A stretch of 35,125 nt of DNA from Akkermansiaceae bacterium UBA1506 (GCA_002323995.1 DCQY01000078.1:1-35125), one strand, 5' to 3'; numbered from the stretch's first letter, positions 7,838-17,707 are shown. Notes: generated from the letters alone by a model not told the origin. Numbers and translations: made by a program.

Positions 7838-9268
7838 ATGAACGAAACATCAACAGCTGATTTGGAAACCCTTGCCAAACGCATGGCGGATTTCTCCTCG
7901 CGTCTCAGCCCAATGCTTGTCAAAGAGCTACGTCAGGGTATGCGAACTAACATGTTCGTTATCGCCTTTATCTTGCTACACACTTTTATGATGCTGTGTC
8001 TACTCACCGCATTAAGCGCTCCGGGCGATTCCAACTCTGATGTCTTTTTCTGGTTTGTGATTATTTCGGTGCTGCTCTTCATTCAGCCGCTTCGCGGCTT
8101 CAATGCTCTCAGCTCCGAATATCAGTCGAACACGATGGATCTGATCCACATGACCCGGCTTAACGGATGGCGAGTCACCCTTGGAAAATGGACAGCACTC
8201 AATGCGCAAGGCATCCTTTTTGCTGCTAGCGTTCTTCCCTATCTCGTCATTCGCTACTTTCTCGGCAACGTCAATTTCATCGTCGACCTCATTGCCCTAA
8301 CCATGATTGGAATTGGTTCTGCTCTTGCTACAGCCATCACCATAGGCTGCTCAGCCTTCCCAAATATCCTCGTAAGAGGTGTCGCTTGTATCGGGCTTGC
8401 CATCCTCCTTTCGGCTCTAGGTGCCTTTGTGAGCGAAGTTCTTATCAACAACTCTGGCTCTACAATGGAATGGGGATTTTTGTTCCTTATCCTTCTAATT
8501 GGTGCCTTTGGCACCTACTACTTCCTTGCTTTCGGAGCCAGCCGGATATCTTCCCTCTCGGAGAATCACGCGACTCGAAAACGCCTCTCGGCACTCCTCG
8601 CAACCGGGCTTTGTTTCGGACTTGGCCTCCTCCTCGGTTATGATCCTGTTCCTGTAAACCCTATAATTATTAGCGTCTTTCTCTGCGTTGCGACAGTAGA
8701 TGCCCTTACGGAACCACTGCCAATTTTCACAAGAGTCGTGCAGCCATTTTCCAAGAATCCAATTACGCGATTTTTCGGGCTATTCCTGACACCGGGGTGG
8801 CTCTCGGGTATCTTTTTCTTTGTCGTCGCGACAATCAGCCTGATAGCCAGTCTCGTTTTTTGGGAGCAGTCGAGCGGAAGCAATCTGGAGCGCCAGAGTC
8901 TTCTAGTTTATCTAAGCGCCTGCAACATCGTGATCTTTCCTCTTGCTATCATCTCACTTTTCTTCCCCTCACACACCGGATCAAAATTCACCTTTGCTCT
9001 TTACCTGCTAATTCAGGCGATCATCGGCGGTATCACTATTATGGTGGGAGCCGCCGTCGACATCGCAACCGGGAGTTGGCAAGAACTCATCTTCACGCTG
9101 CTACCACTGCCCTCGGTCCTGATGTTCGCCTTCGAAAATTCAGAGCTAAACAACATTCAGTTTCTCTTCATCATTCCCTGCACCACTATCCTCTGCATCG
9201 GAATTCCCTTAATCCGAAGTCGAAAGTCCCTCGCAGAATTTTTTCGCTGCCTCAGTCGCTCTAACTGA
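7838..9268 (+). CDS. ABC-2-type permease, about 12 membrane helices
   Basis: 476 residues, overwhelmingly hydrophobic. After a cytoplasmic N-tail containing LVKELRQGMRTNMFVIAFIL, the KELRQ-type start typical of ABC-2 permeases, about 12 membrane segments can be counted with short loops and no large periplasmic domain. It therefore resembles double-length GldF/ABC-2 permeases. It lies directly downstream of its ATPase, and its TGA overlaps the DUF58 start by one base (TGATG). Partners and substrate are unknown. Its lodging between a MoxR/VWA-type exported protein and DUF58 suggests it works with the VWA proteins on the envelope rather than as a nutrient transporter. Confidence 0.88.
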   Translation: MNETSTADLETLAKRMADFSSRLSPMLVKELRQGMRTNMFVIAFILLHTFMMLCLLTALSAPGDSNSDVFFWFVIISVLLFIQPLRGFNALSSEYQSNTMDLIHMTRLNGWRVTLGKWTALNAQGILFAASVLPYLVIRYFLGNVNFIVDLIALTMIGIGSALATAITIGCSAFPNILVRGVACIGLAILLSALGAFVSEVLINNSGSTMEWGFLFLILLIGAFGTYYFLAFGASRISSLSENHATRKRLSALLATGLCFGLGLLLGYDPVPVNPIIISVFLCVATVDALTEPLPIFTRVVQPFSKNPITRFFGLFLTPGWLSGIFFFVVATISLIASLVFWEQSSGSNLERQSLLVYLSACNIVIFPLAIISLFFPSHTGSKFTFALYLLIQAIIGGITIMVGAAVDIATGSWQELIFTLLPLPSVLMFAFENSELNNIQFLFIIPCTTILCIGIPLIRSRKSLAEFFRCLSRSN

Positions 9269-10158
9269 TGCCTTTTCTCTCAGAAAATATTGATCTAAAT
9301 CAGTTGTCTGGCCGCTGTCGGGCCTACACTGGCCTTTTCACCCTGCCTCTGAAAGATCAAAACTGGAAGGGTAATCCTGGTGACTACGCAGGCTCAGGGG
9401 TCGGCAGTTCACTGGACTTTCAGGATCATCGCCAATACCTACAGGGTGACGATCCTCGGCATATAAATTGGCAGACTTTTGCTCGTACTGGCGACTATAC
9501 CCTAAAACTCTACCGTGAAGAAGTTCGCCCAATCGTTGAGATCATTCTCGACGTGTCAGGTTCCATGTTTGCGACTGAAGAAAAGTCGCGACGTGTACTC
9601 GAACTTTTCTACTTCAGTTTCTTCGCCGCAGAACAGGCTGCCGCCAGCGCCCGCGTTTTTCTTGTCAAAGGAGATCACTGGAAACATGCTGAAACACAAT
9701 CCATATTGAACCACCATTGGGCAGACGCGGCCGAGTCTCTTCCTGAAGTTGAAGCTTCAATCACACCTAATCTCGCGATTATTCCGTTTCGAACACGGTC
9801 GCTGCGCATTTTCCTCAGTGACGCTTTATTCCCGGCCGCCCCCGAGTCCATTATCCGAGGGCTCCAACACAATAGCGGACGGGCCGCTATTCTTTGCCCG
9901 TTTTCAAGAGAGGAGTCAAACCCCGACTGGAATGGAAACTACGAGTTTATCGAGACCGAAAGCGGCTCGAAACATGACCGACGCATCGATCCTCCGCTTC
10001 TTAAAAGCTACCTCAAAACTTACCATAATCACTTCGAACGATGGAAAGCAGCAGCCATCAAAGCTCAGGCCCCGCTCGCTCGCATTCCGGCTCACGGAAC
10101 GTTCGAGAAAGCAATGAAACTTGAAGCCATTCAGGCAGGAGCCATACAACTCGTCTAA
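9268..10158 (+). CDS. DUF58 protein with VWA-like metal site
   Basis: 296 residues. The DUF58 core motif lies at 48-75: SLDFQDHRQYLQGDDPRHIN, then WQTFARTG. A VWA-like MIDAS motif DVSGSM is at 95-100, so a divalent metal can probably be bound. No membrane helix or signal is visible, so it is cytosolic or membrane-associated. DUF58 proteins are standard genetic partners of MoxR ATPases, here four genes upstream. The start codon overlaps the permease stop, and the stop is one base from the next ATG, indicating tight translational coupling. The function of DUF58 proteins is generally unsettled. Confidence 0.93.
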   Translation: MPFLSENIDLNQLSGRCRAYTGLFTLPLKDQNWKGNPGDYAGSGVGSSLDFQDHRQYLQGDDPRHINWQTFARTGDYTLKLYREEVRPIVEIILDVSGSMFATEEKSRRVLELFYFSFFAAEQAAASARVFLVKGDHWKHAETQSILNHHWADAAESLPEVEASITPNLAIIPFRTRSLRIFLSDALFPAAPESIIRGLQHNSGRAAILCPFSREESNPDWNGNYEFIETESGSKHDRRIDPPLLKSYLKTYHNHFERWKAAAIKAQAPLARIPAHGTFEKAMKLEAIQAGAIQLV

Positions 10159-10159
10159 C

Positions 10160-11971
10160 ATGCCGATCGCTTTCGCTAACCCACTTGGATTCCTCGCCCT
10201 TCTTGGCGTTCCGGTAATTCTTCTCATTCACCTTCTGCAGCGTCAGTCGCAGACTTTTCCCATCAGTACTCTTTTTATGCTAGACGCAATTGATCGGCAA
10301 AGTCTACAAGGGCGAAAGCTTGACCGCCTTCGCAATTCTGTCCCGCTTTGGCTTCAGTTACTCTCTGTAATCATACTGACTTGGCTGCTTATTCAGCCGC
10401 GATGGACACAGGAAAACCGAGTCCAGCAAATCGTCATTGTAATCGATAGTTCTGCCTCGATGGAGGCTTTCAAGAACAGTGCGACTGAACAACTCAGAAC
10501 CGAGCTCTCACGGATTCCGGCCAACTTTACGAATGAGGTCTACACACTCATGGAATCACATGAACAGGGTGAGCGCCTCTACCGCGGCGGATCGGCAACA
10601 GAACTGATTGACAGTTTGGCGAACTGGGAGCCCGGCAACAGCGCCCACTCACCTGAAATTGCGCTTCGAGTCGGCAGAAGCATTGCCGGAGCTAACGGGA
10701 CTCTTATTTTCTTGACCGATCATATCACAAGACAATTACCCTTCGGAGCAAGCCTGCTCAGTATCGGCGAGCCCATCTCGAACGTTGGTTTTGCCGGTTT
10801 GCTGGTCGAGCCAGCAGGAGATGACGAAAATGATTTGAGCTGGCAGGCAACTGTGAGGAATTACTCTGAAGAGCCGCAAACGAGAGAATGGTTCCTCTCC
10901 ATAGGCCAACAGAAAACAGAGCCCCGAAGTATTTCTTTGCAAGGCTATGAAACTCGCACGCTCTCCGGCAAGTTCCCAAAGGGCGCAGCGAGAGCAACAC
11001 TGACCATGTCTCCTGACGGATTTACCCGGGATGATCGCCTCTTCATGGTAACTCCAGAGCCCAAGCGGGTTTTTATCGCCACCACTGTCGAACCCAGCGC
11101 ATCTGACATGGTTCGAGCGCTCATCGACAGCCTTGAAAATGCGCAACTGTTACAACCCTCAGGTGAAAGCGAACTAAACACACCGTCCGACCTTCTAATC
11201 GCAACTTACAACCCTCTGCAACCCCGTATGCTGCCGCCGGTTAGTATAGTAGTTCTCAACCAGCAGTTCGCCCCAAAAGAATTTTTCAAAGGGCCAATTA
11301 TCGCAGCGAACCATCCACTAGTGAGGGATCTCAATTGGCAGGGTCTGATCGCAAAATCAACTGCCTCCATACCGATAGAAGCGGGAGATTTAACTCTCTT
11401 ATGGCAAGGCGAGCGCCCCTTGGTCCTCCTACGCCAAACAGCAGAATTCAATCAGCTAATTTTTAATTTTGATGTCGCCCAGTCCAATGCTGCCCGCTTG
11501 CCAGCCCTCATTATCATGATTAACCGCTTCGTAGATCAGATTCGTTCCAAAAAAGTGGCGCTCGAAAGAAGCAACATGGAACTCAATCAGCAGATCAAAC
11601 TTGCAGTGAATACCGGTAAAGAGGCCGACGATATTTTAAGCAGTGCGACGGGCATGCAGCAGACTGTCCCCTGGAACCGCTCCACCATGCTTCGTGCGCC
11701 ACGAAATTCCGGATTCTTTTCGATCAGGCAGGGTGACACACTCCTACTCGATGCAGCGGCCAACTTTGCCGATGCGAGAGAGGCTGATTTCTCAGGAGCC
11801 GCTCGCCAATCTGACCTCGATGCTATTCCGCGTAAAATCATCGAAAAGCAAACGGTAACCGATCCTCTCTGGCAGTTTTGGGTGATCCTAATCCTGATCG
11901 TTTTGCTCCTCTGCTGGTATATGCTAAGCAAGCTTCCTGACAGTTCAATGACCTCACAGCCCACGAACTAG
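10160..11971 (+). CDS. BatA/VWA-domain membrane protein
   Basis: 603 residues from the ATG at 10160, two bases after the DUF58 stop. A frame open from 10121 would add 13 residues overlapping DUF58; MPIAFANPLGFLALLGVPVI is the typical BatA N-terminus, so the inner start is chosen. Helices lie at about 7-25 and 60-78. A VWA domain begins at 90 with MIDAS DSSAS (96-100), and LIFLTDH is a typical VWA strand. A long beta-rich region (about 210-560) follows, and a C-terminal helix (WVILILIVLLLCWYML) anchors the end. As in BatA/BatB proteins, the VWA domain would be placed by the membrane helices next to the MoxR/DUF58 partners. It is the last gene of the operon. I see no clear terminator in the 146 bases that follow. 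Confidence 0.9.
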   Translation: MPIAFANPLGFLALLGVPVILLIHLLQRQSQTFPISTLFMLDAIDRQSLQGRKLDRLRNSVPLWLQLLSVIILTWLLIQPRWTQENRVQQIVIVIDSSASMEAFKNSATEQLRTELSRIPANFTNEVYTLMESHEQGERLYRGGSATELIDSLANWEPGNSAHSPEIALRVGRSIAGANGTLIFLTDHITRQLPFGASLLSIGEPISNVGFAGLLVEPAGDDENDLSWQATVRNYSEEPQTREWFLSIGQQKTEPRSISLQGYETRTLSGKFPKGAARATLTMSPDGFTRDDRLFMVTPEPKRVFIATTVEPSASDMVRALIDSLENAQLLQPSGESELNTPSDLLIATYNPLQPRMLPPVSIVVLNQQFAPKEFFKGPIIAANHPLVRDLNWQGLIAKSTASIPIEAGDLTLLWQGERPLVLLRQTAEFNQLIFNFDVAQSNAARLPALIIMINRFVDQIRSKKVALERSNMELNQQIKLAVNTGKEADDILSSATGMQQTVPWNRSTMLRAPRNSGFFSIRQGDTLLLDAAANFADAREADFSGAARQSDLDAIPRKIIEKQTVTDPLWQFWVILILIVLLLCWYMLSKLPDSSMTSQPTN

Positions 11972-12117
11972 GGTGGAAACTCAACCGCTCTCGCGGAATC
12001 CCCGCCTGAATAAAGAAAATCAAACGCAGCCTTTCGATTCTGAACGGCTCGAAATCATATCAGTCACTGCGTCTAAGACTCGTAGATCATGCAACCGGTC
12101 TTATCGAGGACCCTATG

Positions 12118-12606
12118 TCAACAGGAAGTCGGAACTCCCTTAGCTAGTTTGACTGCATGGGGAACAGCTTCGGCTACGAATCCAAGACATTCTACTGCGC
12201 CTGATGGCTTGCCCGGTAACGCAATAACGAGCGACGTATCAACGATGGCGGCAAGACTTCGCGAAAGAATTGCATTCGGTGTGATGCTGAGAGATTGCAT
12301 TCGCATCGACTCCCCAAACCCGGGAATCTCCACACGCATGATTCCCCTGACTGCTTCAGGAGTGATGTCGCGAGGCGCGATTCCTGTCCCGCCCGTGGTG
12401 AGGATCAGTCCACACCCCTGTGATGAAAATGCTCTAACCGTTCGCTGGATCTGCTCCAAGTCGTCGGGAATGACAGCCTCGGCATCTACCGTCCAGTCAT
12501 GAGCACCGCAGGCATCACGGAGGGCTGGTCCCCCGTGGTCTTCATATTCACCGGCAGAGGCCCGATCCGAAACGGTGATAATCCCTACCGTGATCACTGA
12601 ATTCAT
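12118..12606 (-). CDS. mogA: Molybdopterin adenylyltransferase
   Basis: 162 residues from the ATG at 12604-12606 (MNSVITVGIITVSDRASAGE). Motifs of the MogA/MoaB fold are present: TVSDRASAGEYEDHGGP (11-27), LTTGGTGIAPRDITPEA (69-85) and LPGKPSGAVEC (130-140). MogA activates molybdopterin with ATP to give adenylylated molybdopterin, the step before molybdate insertion. An upstream in-frame TTG adds 7 residues and is less likely. No other molybdenum-cofactor gene is in the window. It lies 21 bases after the LysM lipoprotein gene on the same strand. A MoaB-type protein is the main alternative name. Confidence 0.9.
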   Translation of the reverse strand: MNSVITVGIITVSDRASAGEYEDHGGPALRDACGAHDWTVDAEAVIPDDLEQIQRTVRAFSSQGCGLILTTGGTGIAPRDITPEAVRGIMRVEIPGFGESMRMQSLSITPNAILSRSLAAIVDTSLVIALPGKPSGAVECLGFVAEAVPHAVKLAKGVPTSC

Positions 12607-12627
12607 GGAGGTTTTGGTATCGCCCAA

Positions 12628-13257
12628 TCAGAAACTCGGTGTGGGAAACGCCCCTAGCGGGGCAACCGGAACGGTCTGACGAGGATAGGAGGTCGAAGCA
12701 GGATTAACTGTCGCGCTGGGTTCTTCCGGCGCTGCCGCTGATTGCCTAGAAAGGGCGGGGACGCCGGGGACCAACTGGCTTTGCCCCGGCTTCGACGGAG
12801 CAGGAGATTCGTAAGATGACATCGAATTGGAAAGCCCTTCACGATTGATTATCGAGACCCGAGGCGTTTTCGTTACCGGAACCTGAATCGGCTTACCCGC
12901 ATAAATGAGGGTGTCTGACATCCCGTTAGCAGACATAATCCGACTTATGCTGCTCTTATATTTACCGGCGATACTAGAGAGGGATTCTCCGGAGACGATC
13001 AAATGGGTGACAAGCTCTTCGTTATCGCCAAGCTCAAAAGGGGCTGGATGAGCCGAGACAGGAGACGCAACAGTCACATTCTCGGAGACCGGCGCAGCGG
13101 TGAGACTGCCATATCCTGCGGGGGCGCTTGGGTAAATCGCTGGCGGAGGCACTGTTGCCTCCTCAACCCCTTCGTGCATTTTGCTAACACAACCTGAGAA
13201 GCAAAGACAAAATACAAAAGTTAGTATCAAACCGATAAACAATCGCAGTGTAAACAT
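12628..13257 (-). CDS. LysM-domain lipoprotein
   Basis: 209 residues from the ATG at 13255-13257. The hydrophobic N-terminus ends in FSGC (Cys23), a serviceable lipobox, so the protein is probably lipidated and envelope-anchored. One LysM domain is visible (about 95-138), containing HLIVSGESLSSIAGKYKSSI and the GKPIQVPV ending, which binds peptidoglycan glycan strands. Both flanks are low-complexity Pro/Ala/Ser-rich linkers with no catalytic domain, so it is a cell-wall tether rather than an enzyme. An in-frame TTG 30 bases upstream was rejected because it would mask the signal peptide. Confidence 0.85.
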   Translation of the reverse strand: MFTLRLFIGLILTFVFCLCFSGCVSKMHEGVEEATVPPPAIYPSAPAGYGSLTAAPVSENVTVASPVSAHPAPFELGDNEELVTHLIVSGESLSSIAGKYKSSISRIMSANGMSDTLIYAGKPIQVPVTKTPRVSIINREGLSNSMSSYESPAPSKPGQSQLVPGVPALSRQSAAAPEEPSATVNPASTSYPRQTVPVAPLGAFPTPSF

Positions 13258-13352
13258 AGGATTTGATAGCACCGACCCACTCCTCAAGAAAGGGAAATCA
13301 AAAAAATCTCAAGTTTAATCCTCAAACATGAGCACCTTTTCTAAAGGAGTAA

Positions 13353-14588
13353 TTAGGCACCAACAAGCATCCGATCGGGATGCTCCAGACAGTCTTTCAA
13401 TCGAACGAGGAAAGTCACAGCCTCCTTTCCGTCGACGAGGCGGTGATCATAACTGAGAGCGAGATACATCATCGGCCGAATAACCACTTCACCGTTTAAT
13501 GCAACAGGCCGCTGCTGGATGCTATGCATACCAAGAATGCCGGACTGCGGCGGATTTAGAATCGGCGTGCTTAGCAGTGAACCGTAAATCCCGCCGTTCG
13601 TTAGAGTGAACACCCCGCCCTGAAGGTCTGAGAGGTTGATAGTTCCCTCACGAGCCTTGGTAGCATAACCAACGATTGCCTGCTCGATCTCACCAAATGA
13701 CTTCACATCACAGTCGCGAACTACCGGAACCATGAGGCCTTTCTCGGTTCCAACGGCTACCCCAATATCGAAGAAATGATTTTCGACGATTTCATCGCCT
13801 TCGATTTGAGCGTTTATCGAAGGTACGTTCTTCAATGCGTCGACAACAGCCTTTATAAAAAAGGACATAAAGCCTAACTTCACGCCGTGGCGAGCCACAA
13901 AGTCTTCTTGGACCCGTTTCCTCAACTCCATGATCGCCGTCATATCGACCTCATTGAAGGTTGAAAGAATTGCCGCTTCCTGCTGGGCATTGACTAGATG
14001 AGTCGCAATCTTCCGGCGAAGGGGTGTCATCTTCTTGCGAGTTTGACGCGCCGCCCCCCCGCTCTTGTTTGTTGCATGTCCTTCTAACGATCTCGAAACT
14101 GCTGCTGCTTGAGGCACTACCGGGGCGGGTTTCGAGGCCACCTCCACCACATCCGCTTTGGTGATTTTCCCGCCGATTCCACTTCCTGAAAGCGCAGTGA
14201 GGTCAATTCCTTCTTCAGTTGCTATTTTGCGGGCAATCGGTGTCACCTTCAGCCCATCATCTGAAACTGTTTCTGCTTCTGAGACCGGAGCCACAACTTC
14301 TTTCGCTGGAGCAATCTCCTTGGCTGGCGTTTCACCGGCGCCAGACGGAACCTTCCCTTCCTCGATTGAAGCGACCACAGCCCCAATATCAAGCTCATCC
14401 CCTTCGGCTGCGCTGTGCCTGAGAATCCCTGACTTATCGGTTTCAAGCTCCGTGGATATCTTATCCGTCTCGATCGTTAGGATCACTTCCCCAGAATTAA
14501 CGTAATCCCCGTCATTCTTGTGCCAGGTGCCAAGCGTTGCGGAAGTAATGGATTCGCCGACGGAGGGAATCTTGATTTCGTGGGCCAT
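13353..14588 (-). CDS. sucB: 2-oxoglutarate dehydrogenase E2 (dihydrolipoamide succinyltransferase)
   Basis: 411 residues from the ATG at 14586-14588 (MAHEIKIPSVGESITSATLG). The lipoyl domain carries its lipoylated Lys in IETDKISTE (K43). An Ala/Pro/Glu-rich linker, a peripheral-subunit-binding domain (about 114-148, VTPIARKIATEEGIDLTAL) and the acyltransferase domain with DHRLVDG (381-387, catalytic His382) follow. The start VGESITSAT and ending YDHRLVDGKEAVTFL are typical of the succinyl-transferring type. It lies 54 bases downstream of sucA, so together they form the E1-E2 core of the TCA-cycle complex. The E3 gene is not in the window. Confidence 0.95.
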   Translation of the reverse strand: MAHEIKIPSVGESITSATLGTWHKNDGDYVNSGEVILTIETDKISTELETDKSGILRHSAAEGDELDIGAVVASIEEGKVPSGAGETPAKEIAPAKEVVAPVSEAETVSDDGLKVTPIARKIATEEGIDLTALSGSGIGGKITKADVVEVASKPAPVVPQAAAVSRSLEGHATNKSGGAARQTRKKMTPLRRKIATHLVNAQQEAAILSTFNEVDMTAIMELRKRVQEDFVARHGVKLGFMSFFIKAVVDALKNVPSINAQIEGDEIVENHFFDIGVAVGTEKGLMVPVVRDCDVKSFGEIEQAIVGYATKAREGTINLSDLQGGVFTLTNGGIYGSLLSTPILNPPQSGILGMHSIQQRPVALNGEVVIRPMMYLALSYDHRLVDGKEAVTFLVRLKDCLEHPDRMLVGA

Positions 14589-14642
14589 TGTTCTAGTTCG
14601 GAGAGATAAGTAATTGTTGGAGACCGTATGAAACGGCATTCA

Positions 14643-17426
14643 TCATACGTGAAATGCCTCTTTAACAAGCCGATTCTGTTCCATTTTATGTACTGTTTTC
14701 GAGCCGGTTGAAGGGCTCGCTGACGCGTCACGACCTGCATAGCGAACACGGTGATGGAGCAATTTCTGAAGCCTCGGCGCGATAAATGACCACGCCCCCA
14801 TATTCAGCGGTTCCTCCTGACACCAAACCCACTTTGCTACGTTAGGGTATTTGCTAACTACCTCACGAATTGCATCCCGATGGAATGGATAGAGCTGCTC
14901 CATTCGAATAATTGCCGCATTACTGATCTCATTTTTCTTACGATATTCGACTAGGTCGTAATAAACTTTTCCAGAGCAAAAGATGAGGCGGTTGATGGTC
15001 TCTGGCTCACCGCGCTCTTCAACGTTATCATCGATAACTTCATGAAAGCAGGTACCTTCGCTGAAATCTTCTACCGGCGAAACGCAATCCGGGTGGGTCA
15101 GGAGACTCTTCGGTGTCGTGAGAATCAGAGGCTTCCTGAAACCCCGCTTCATTTGGCGACGAAGAACATGGTAATACTGCGCCGGCGTCGTTAAATTACA
15201 AACCTGCATATTCTGTTCAGCCGAGAGTTGCAGGAATCGCTCAAGCCGAGCGCTACTATGCTCCGGTCCCTGCCCTTCATATCCGTGAGGCAAAAGCATC
15301 ACGAGATGACACGGTCGTTGCCACTTGGATTCTGAAGAGCTTATAAACTGATCAATAATAACTTGGGCTCCGTTAGAGAAATCTCCGAATTGGGCTTCCC
15401 AAAGAACAAGCGTATCGGTGGATACCAGTGAGTAACCATACTCAAAACCAAGCACAGCAAATTCGGACAGATTACTGTTGTAGACCCATAGTTTTTGCTT
15501 CTGTTTTGGTTCCAAGTGGTTCAGTGGTGTGTAGCGCTCCCGAGTCTCTGGATCATAGAGAACCGCATGTCGCTGGCTGAAGGTGCCTCGTCGGCAATCT
15601 TGCCCTGACAAGCGCACAGCAAATCCATCCTTGAGGAGGGAGCCGAAAGCGAGCGCCTCACCAAAGGCCCAGTTAATACCTTCCCCACTTTCGATGGCTG
15701 AACGGCGCGGACCGAGGAACCGCTTCGCAAGTTTATCGTTCACCTGAACGCCCTCAGGGATTTCGCTAAGCCTTAAGCCAATTTTACGCACCTCGTCGGA
15801 AGGAATTCCTGTCTCAACAGGGTCGTGAGAATAATCGGGCTGGGGCTCAATATTAGCCTCTGCCATTGAGTGTCCCTCACCCTTTTCCATCGCGGCTTCC
15901 AACTCTGCATGCTCACTATCGAGCTTGGACTGATAAGCATTCTCGATCGCGTTCACTTCCTCGTAAGTCAAATCCCCTCTCTCCACTAGGTCGCGCCGAA
16001 AAATCGCCAGTGGAGTATCATGACGTCGAATATCTCGATAGGTCTTCGGCAGAGTAAATGCTGGCTCATCTCCCTCGTTGTGGCCGTGACGTCGGTAACA
16101 AACAATATCCACCACAACATCGCGTCCGAAAGTTTGGCGAAATTCCAAGGCAAGTTCCGTGACGTAAAGAACGTCCATGGGCGAATCCCCGTTCACATGA
16201 AAAACAGGCGCCTCAATGGTCTTGGCAACATCCGTGCAATAGACCGAGGAGCGCGCGTCCTTCGGAGTGGTAGTAAACCCAATCTGGTTGTTCACCACCA
16301 AGTGTACGGTCCCCCCGGTTCGATAACCGAGAAGCTGTGATAAATTGAGCGTTTCGGCCACACTACCCTGCCCAGCAAAGGCGGCATCACCATGAATCAA
16401 AACAGGTAGGACAGCATCACGATCGACAAAAGAATCACGGAGATGTTCGTCTCTGGCCCGTTGCCGGGCCCGCGCCTTGCCTTCAATGACTCCATTAACT
16501 GCCTCTAGGTGGCTGGGGTTGGCCCCAAGGTGAATCTTCACCGGATGCCCATCAACATCGAAATCAGCATCATAGCCGAGGTGATACTTCACGTCTCCAT
16601 CCCCCGCCACCAGGTTCGGCACATAGTTCTCGGAAAACTCGTAGAGAATAACGGTGAGCGGCTTCTGGAGCAAATTAGCAAGCACGTTTAAGCGTCCCCG
16701 GTGAGCCATTCCCATGACCATTTCAGAAACACCAAAGTGCTGAAATCTCTGAACAAGGCCATTTAGGGCGACCATGAGGGCATCACCACCTTCCAGAGAA
16801 AAGCGTTTTTGCCCCACATACTTGCGATGAAGGAATCGCTCAAAAAGCTCCGCCTGAACCAACCACCCCAGCGCTGCTTTCTTTTTCTCTATCGGTGGTT
16901 CTGGTTGTTCAAGACGCCCCTCAACTCGGTCCCTAATCCAATCACGCACGTCTGGCGTCTGCATGTGCATGTACTCAAACCCGATCTTGCTGCAGTACGT
17001 TCGGTTGAGCCGCTCAATCATTTCGCGCAATTTCATACGACGACCACCTTCGTAAAATTGCGTAGCAACATCTTCGTCAAGGTGCTGTGGCATGAAACCT
17101 AGTTCAGCAAGGCTTAAGAGCGGTTGGTTAGGGGCTTCCTCCTCGAGCGGATCCAACGAGGCAGCTGTGTGCCCCAAGGACCGATACTGATAGACCATCG
17201 ACACAATTCGAGCCCGTGTGGCGAGGTCGAGTCCTCCTACCCGTTCATCACCCGAGTCACCGGATGTCGTGGCTTTCACCTCTGGCAGTGGCTGAGTCAT
17301 ACCCAGCTCAAATCCCTCGAAAAACATGGCCCAATTGTCGTCGACCGACTCGGGGTCTTGCTTCCATTCGGCGTATTTTTGGTCGATCAAATCGACATTC
17401 GCACGGGCGGAAATAGCGTGGCTCAT
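14643..17426 (-). CDS. sucA: 2-oxoglutarate dehydrogenase E1 component
   Basis: 927 residues, the standard length for the thiamine-diphosphate-dependent E1. The N-terminal E2-binding-like segment (9-40) contains DLIDQKYAEWKQDPESVD. Core motifs are RFSLEGGDAL (208-217), GMAHRGRLNVL (239-249), HGDAAFAGQG (345-354, diphosphate binding) and RRHGHNEGDEP further on. It decarboxylates 2-oxoglutarate and reductively succinylates the E2 lipoyl group. It is first in a two-gene operon with sucB. The 281 bases upstream contain no gene I trust, so a promoter is expected there, but I could not pick one out. No Shine-Dalgarno precedes the ATG. Confidence 0.97.
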   Translation of the reverse strand: MSHAISARANVDLIDQKYAEWKQDPESVDDNWAMFFEGFELGMTQPLPEVKATTSGDSGDERVGGLDLATRARIVSMVYQYRSLGHTAASLDPLEEEAPNQPLLSLAELGFMPQHLDEDVATQFYEGGRRMKLREMIERLNRTYCSKIGFEYMHMQTPDVRDWIRDRVEGRLEQPEPPIEKKKAALGWLVQAELFERFLHRKYVGQKRFSLEGGDALMVALNGLVQRFQHFGVSEMVMGMAHRGRLNVLANLLQKPLTVILYEFSENYVPNLVAGDGDVKYHLGYDADFDVDGHPVKIHLGANPSHLEAVNGVIEGKARARQRARDEHLRDSFVDRDAVLPVLIHGDAAFAGQGSVAETLNLSQLLGYRTGGTVHLVVNNQIGFTTTPKDARSSVYCTDVAKTIEAPVFHVNGDSPMDVLYVTELALEFRQTFGRDVVVDIVCYRRHGHNEGDEPAFTLPKTYRDIRRHDTPLAIFRRDLVERGDLTYEEVNAIENAYQSKLDSEHAELEAAMEKGEGHSMAEANIEPQPDYSHDPVETGIPSDEVRKIGLRLSEIPEGVQVNDKLAKRFLGPRRSAIESGEGINWAFGEALAFGSLLKDGFAVRLSGQDCRRGTFSQRHAVLYDPETRERYTPLNHLEPKQKQKLWVYNSNLSEFAVLGFEYGYSLVSTDTLVLWEAQFGDFSNGAQVIIDQFISSSESKWQRPCHLVMLLPHGYEGQGPEHSSARLERFLQLSAEQNMQVCNLTTPAQYYHVLRRQMKRGFRKPLILTTPKSLLTHPDCVSPVEDFSEGTCFHEVIDDNVEERGEPETINRLIFCSGKVYYDLVEYRKKNEISNAAIIRMEQLYPFHRDAIREVVSKYPNVAKWVWCQEEPLNMGAWSFIAPRLQKLLHHRVRYAGRDASASPSTGSKTVHKMEQNRLVKEAFHV

Positions 17427-17707
17427 GGAAAGGCTCTTATGACTGGGACAAAGATTTGGTAAACTGGAGCCGTAACCCGAAAATGGCTAGGGAAAATTCT
17501 CTTCTATGTCAGATAATCCAGCAATAAACAGGGAGTTCATCCTTAGCCTAATCGGCGGAAGTAACCACCTCTTTTTATTTTTCAGTGACCGTTTCTTTGC
17601 GAATTGAACAGGTTTCTGTCTCGCATCAAACCCAGTTTTTTTTGAATACGCTTCGGAAAAGAAAATCAGCCACCTAACTTCTGCGCGAACACCCACAGTA
17701 AAGGCTA

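Noticed and set aside
10121..10159. Longer start for the BatA/VWA protein
   Set aside because: It would overlap DUF58, and the N-terminal 13 residues are not family-like; MPIAFANPLG is the canonical start.
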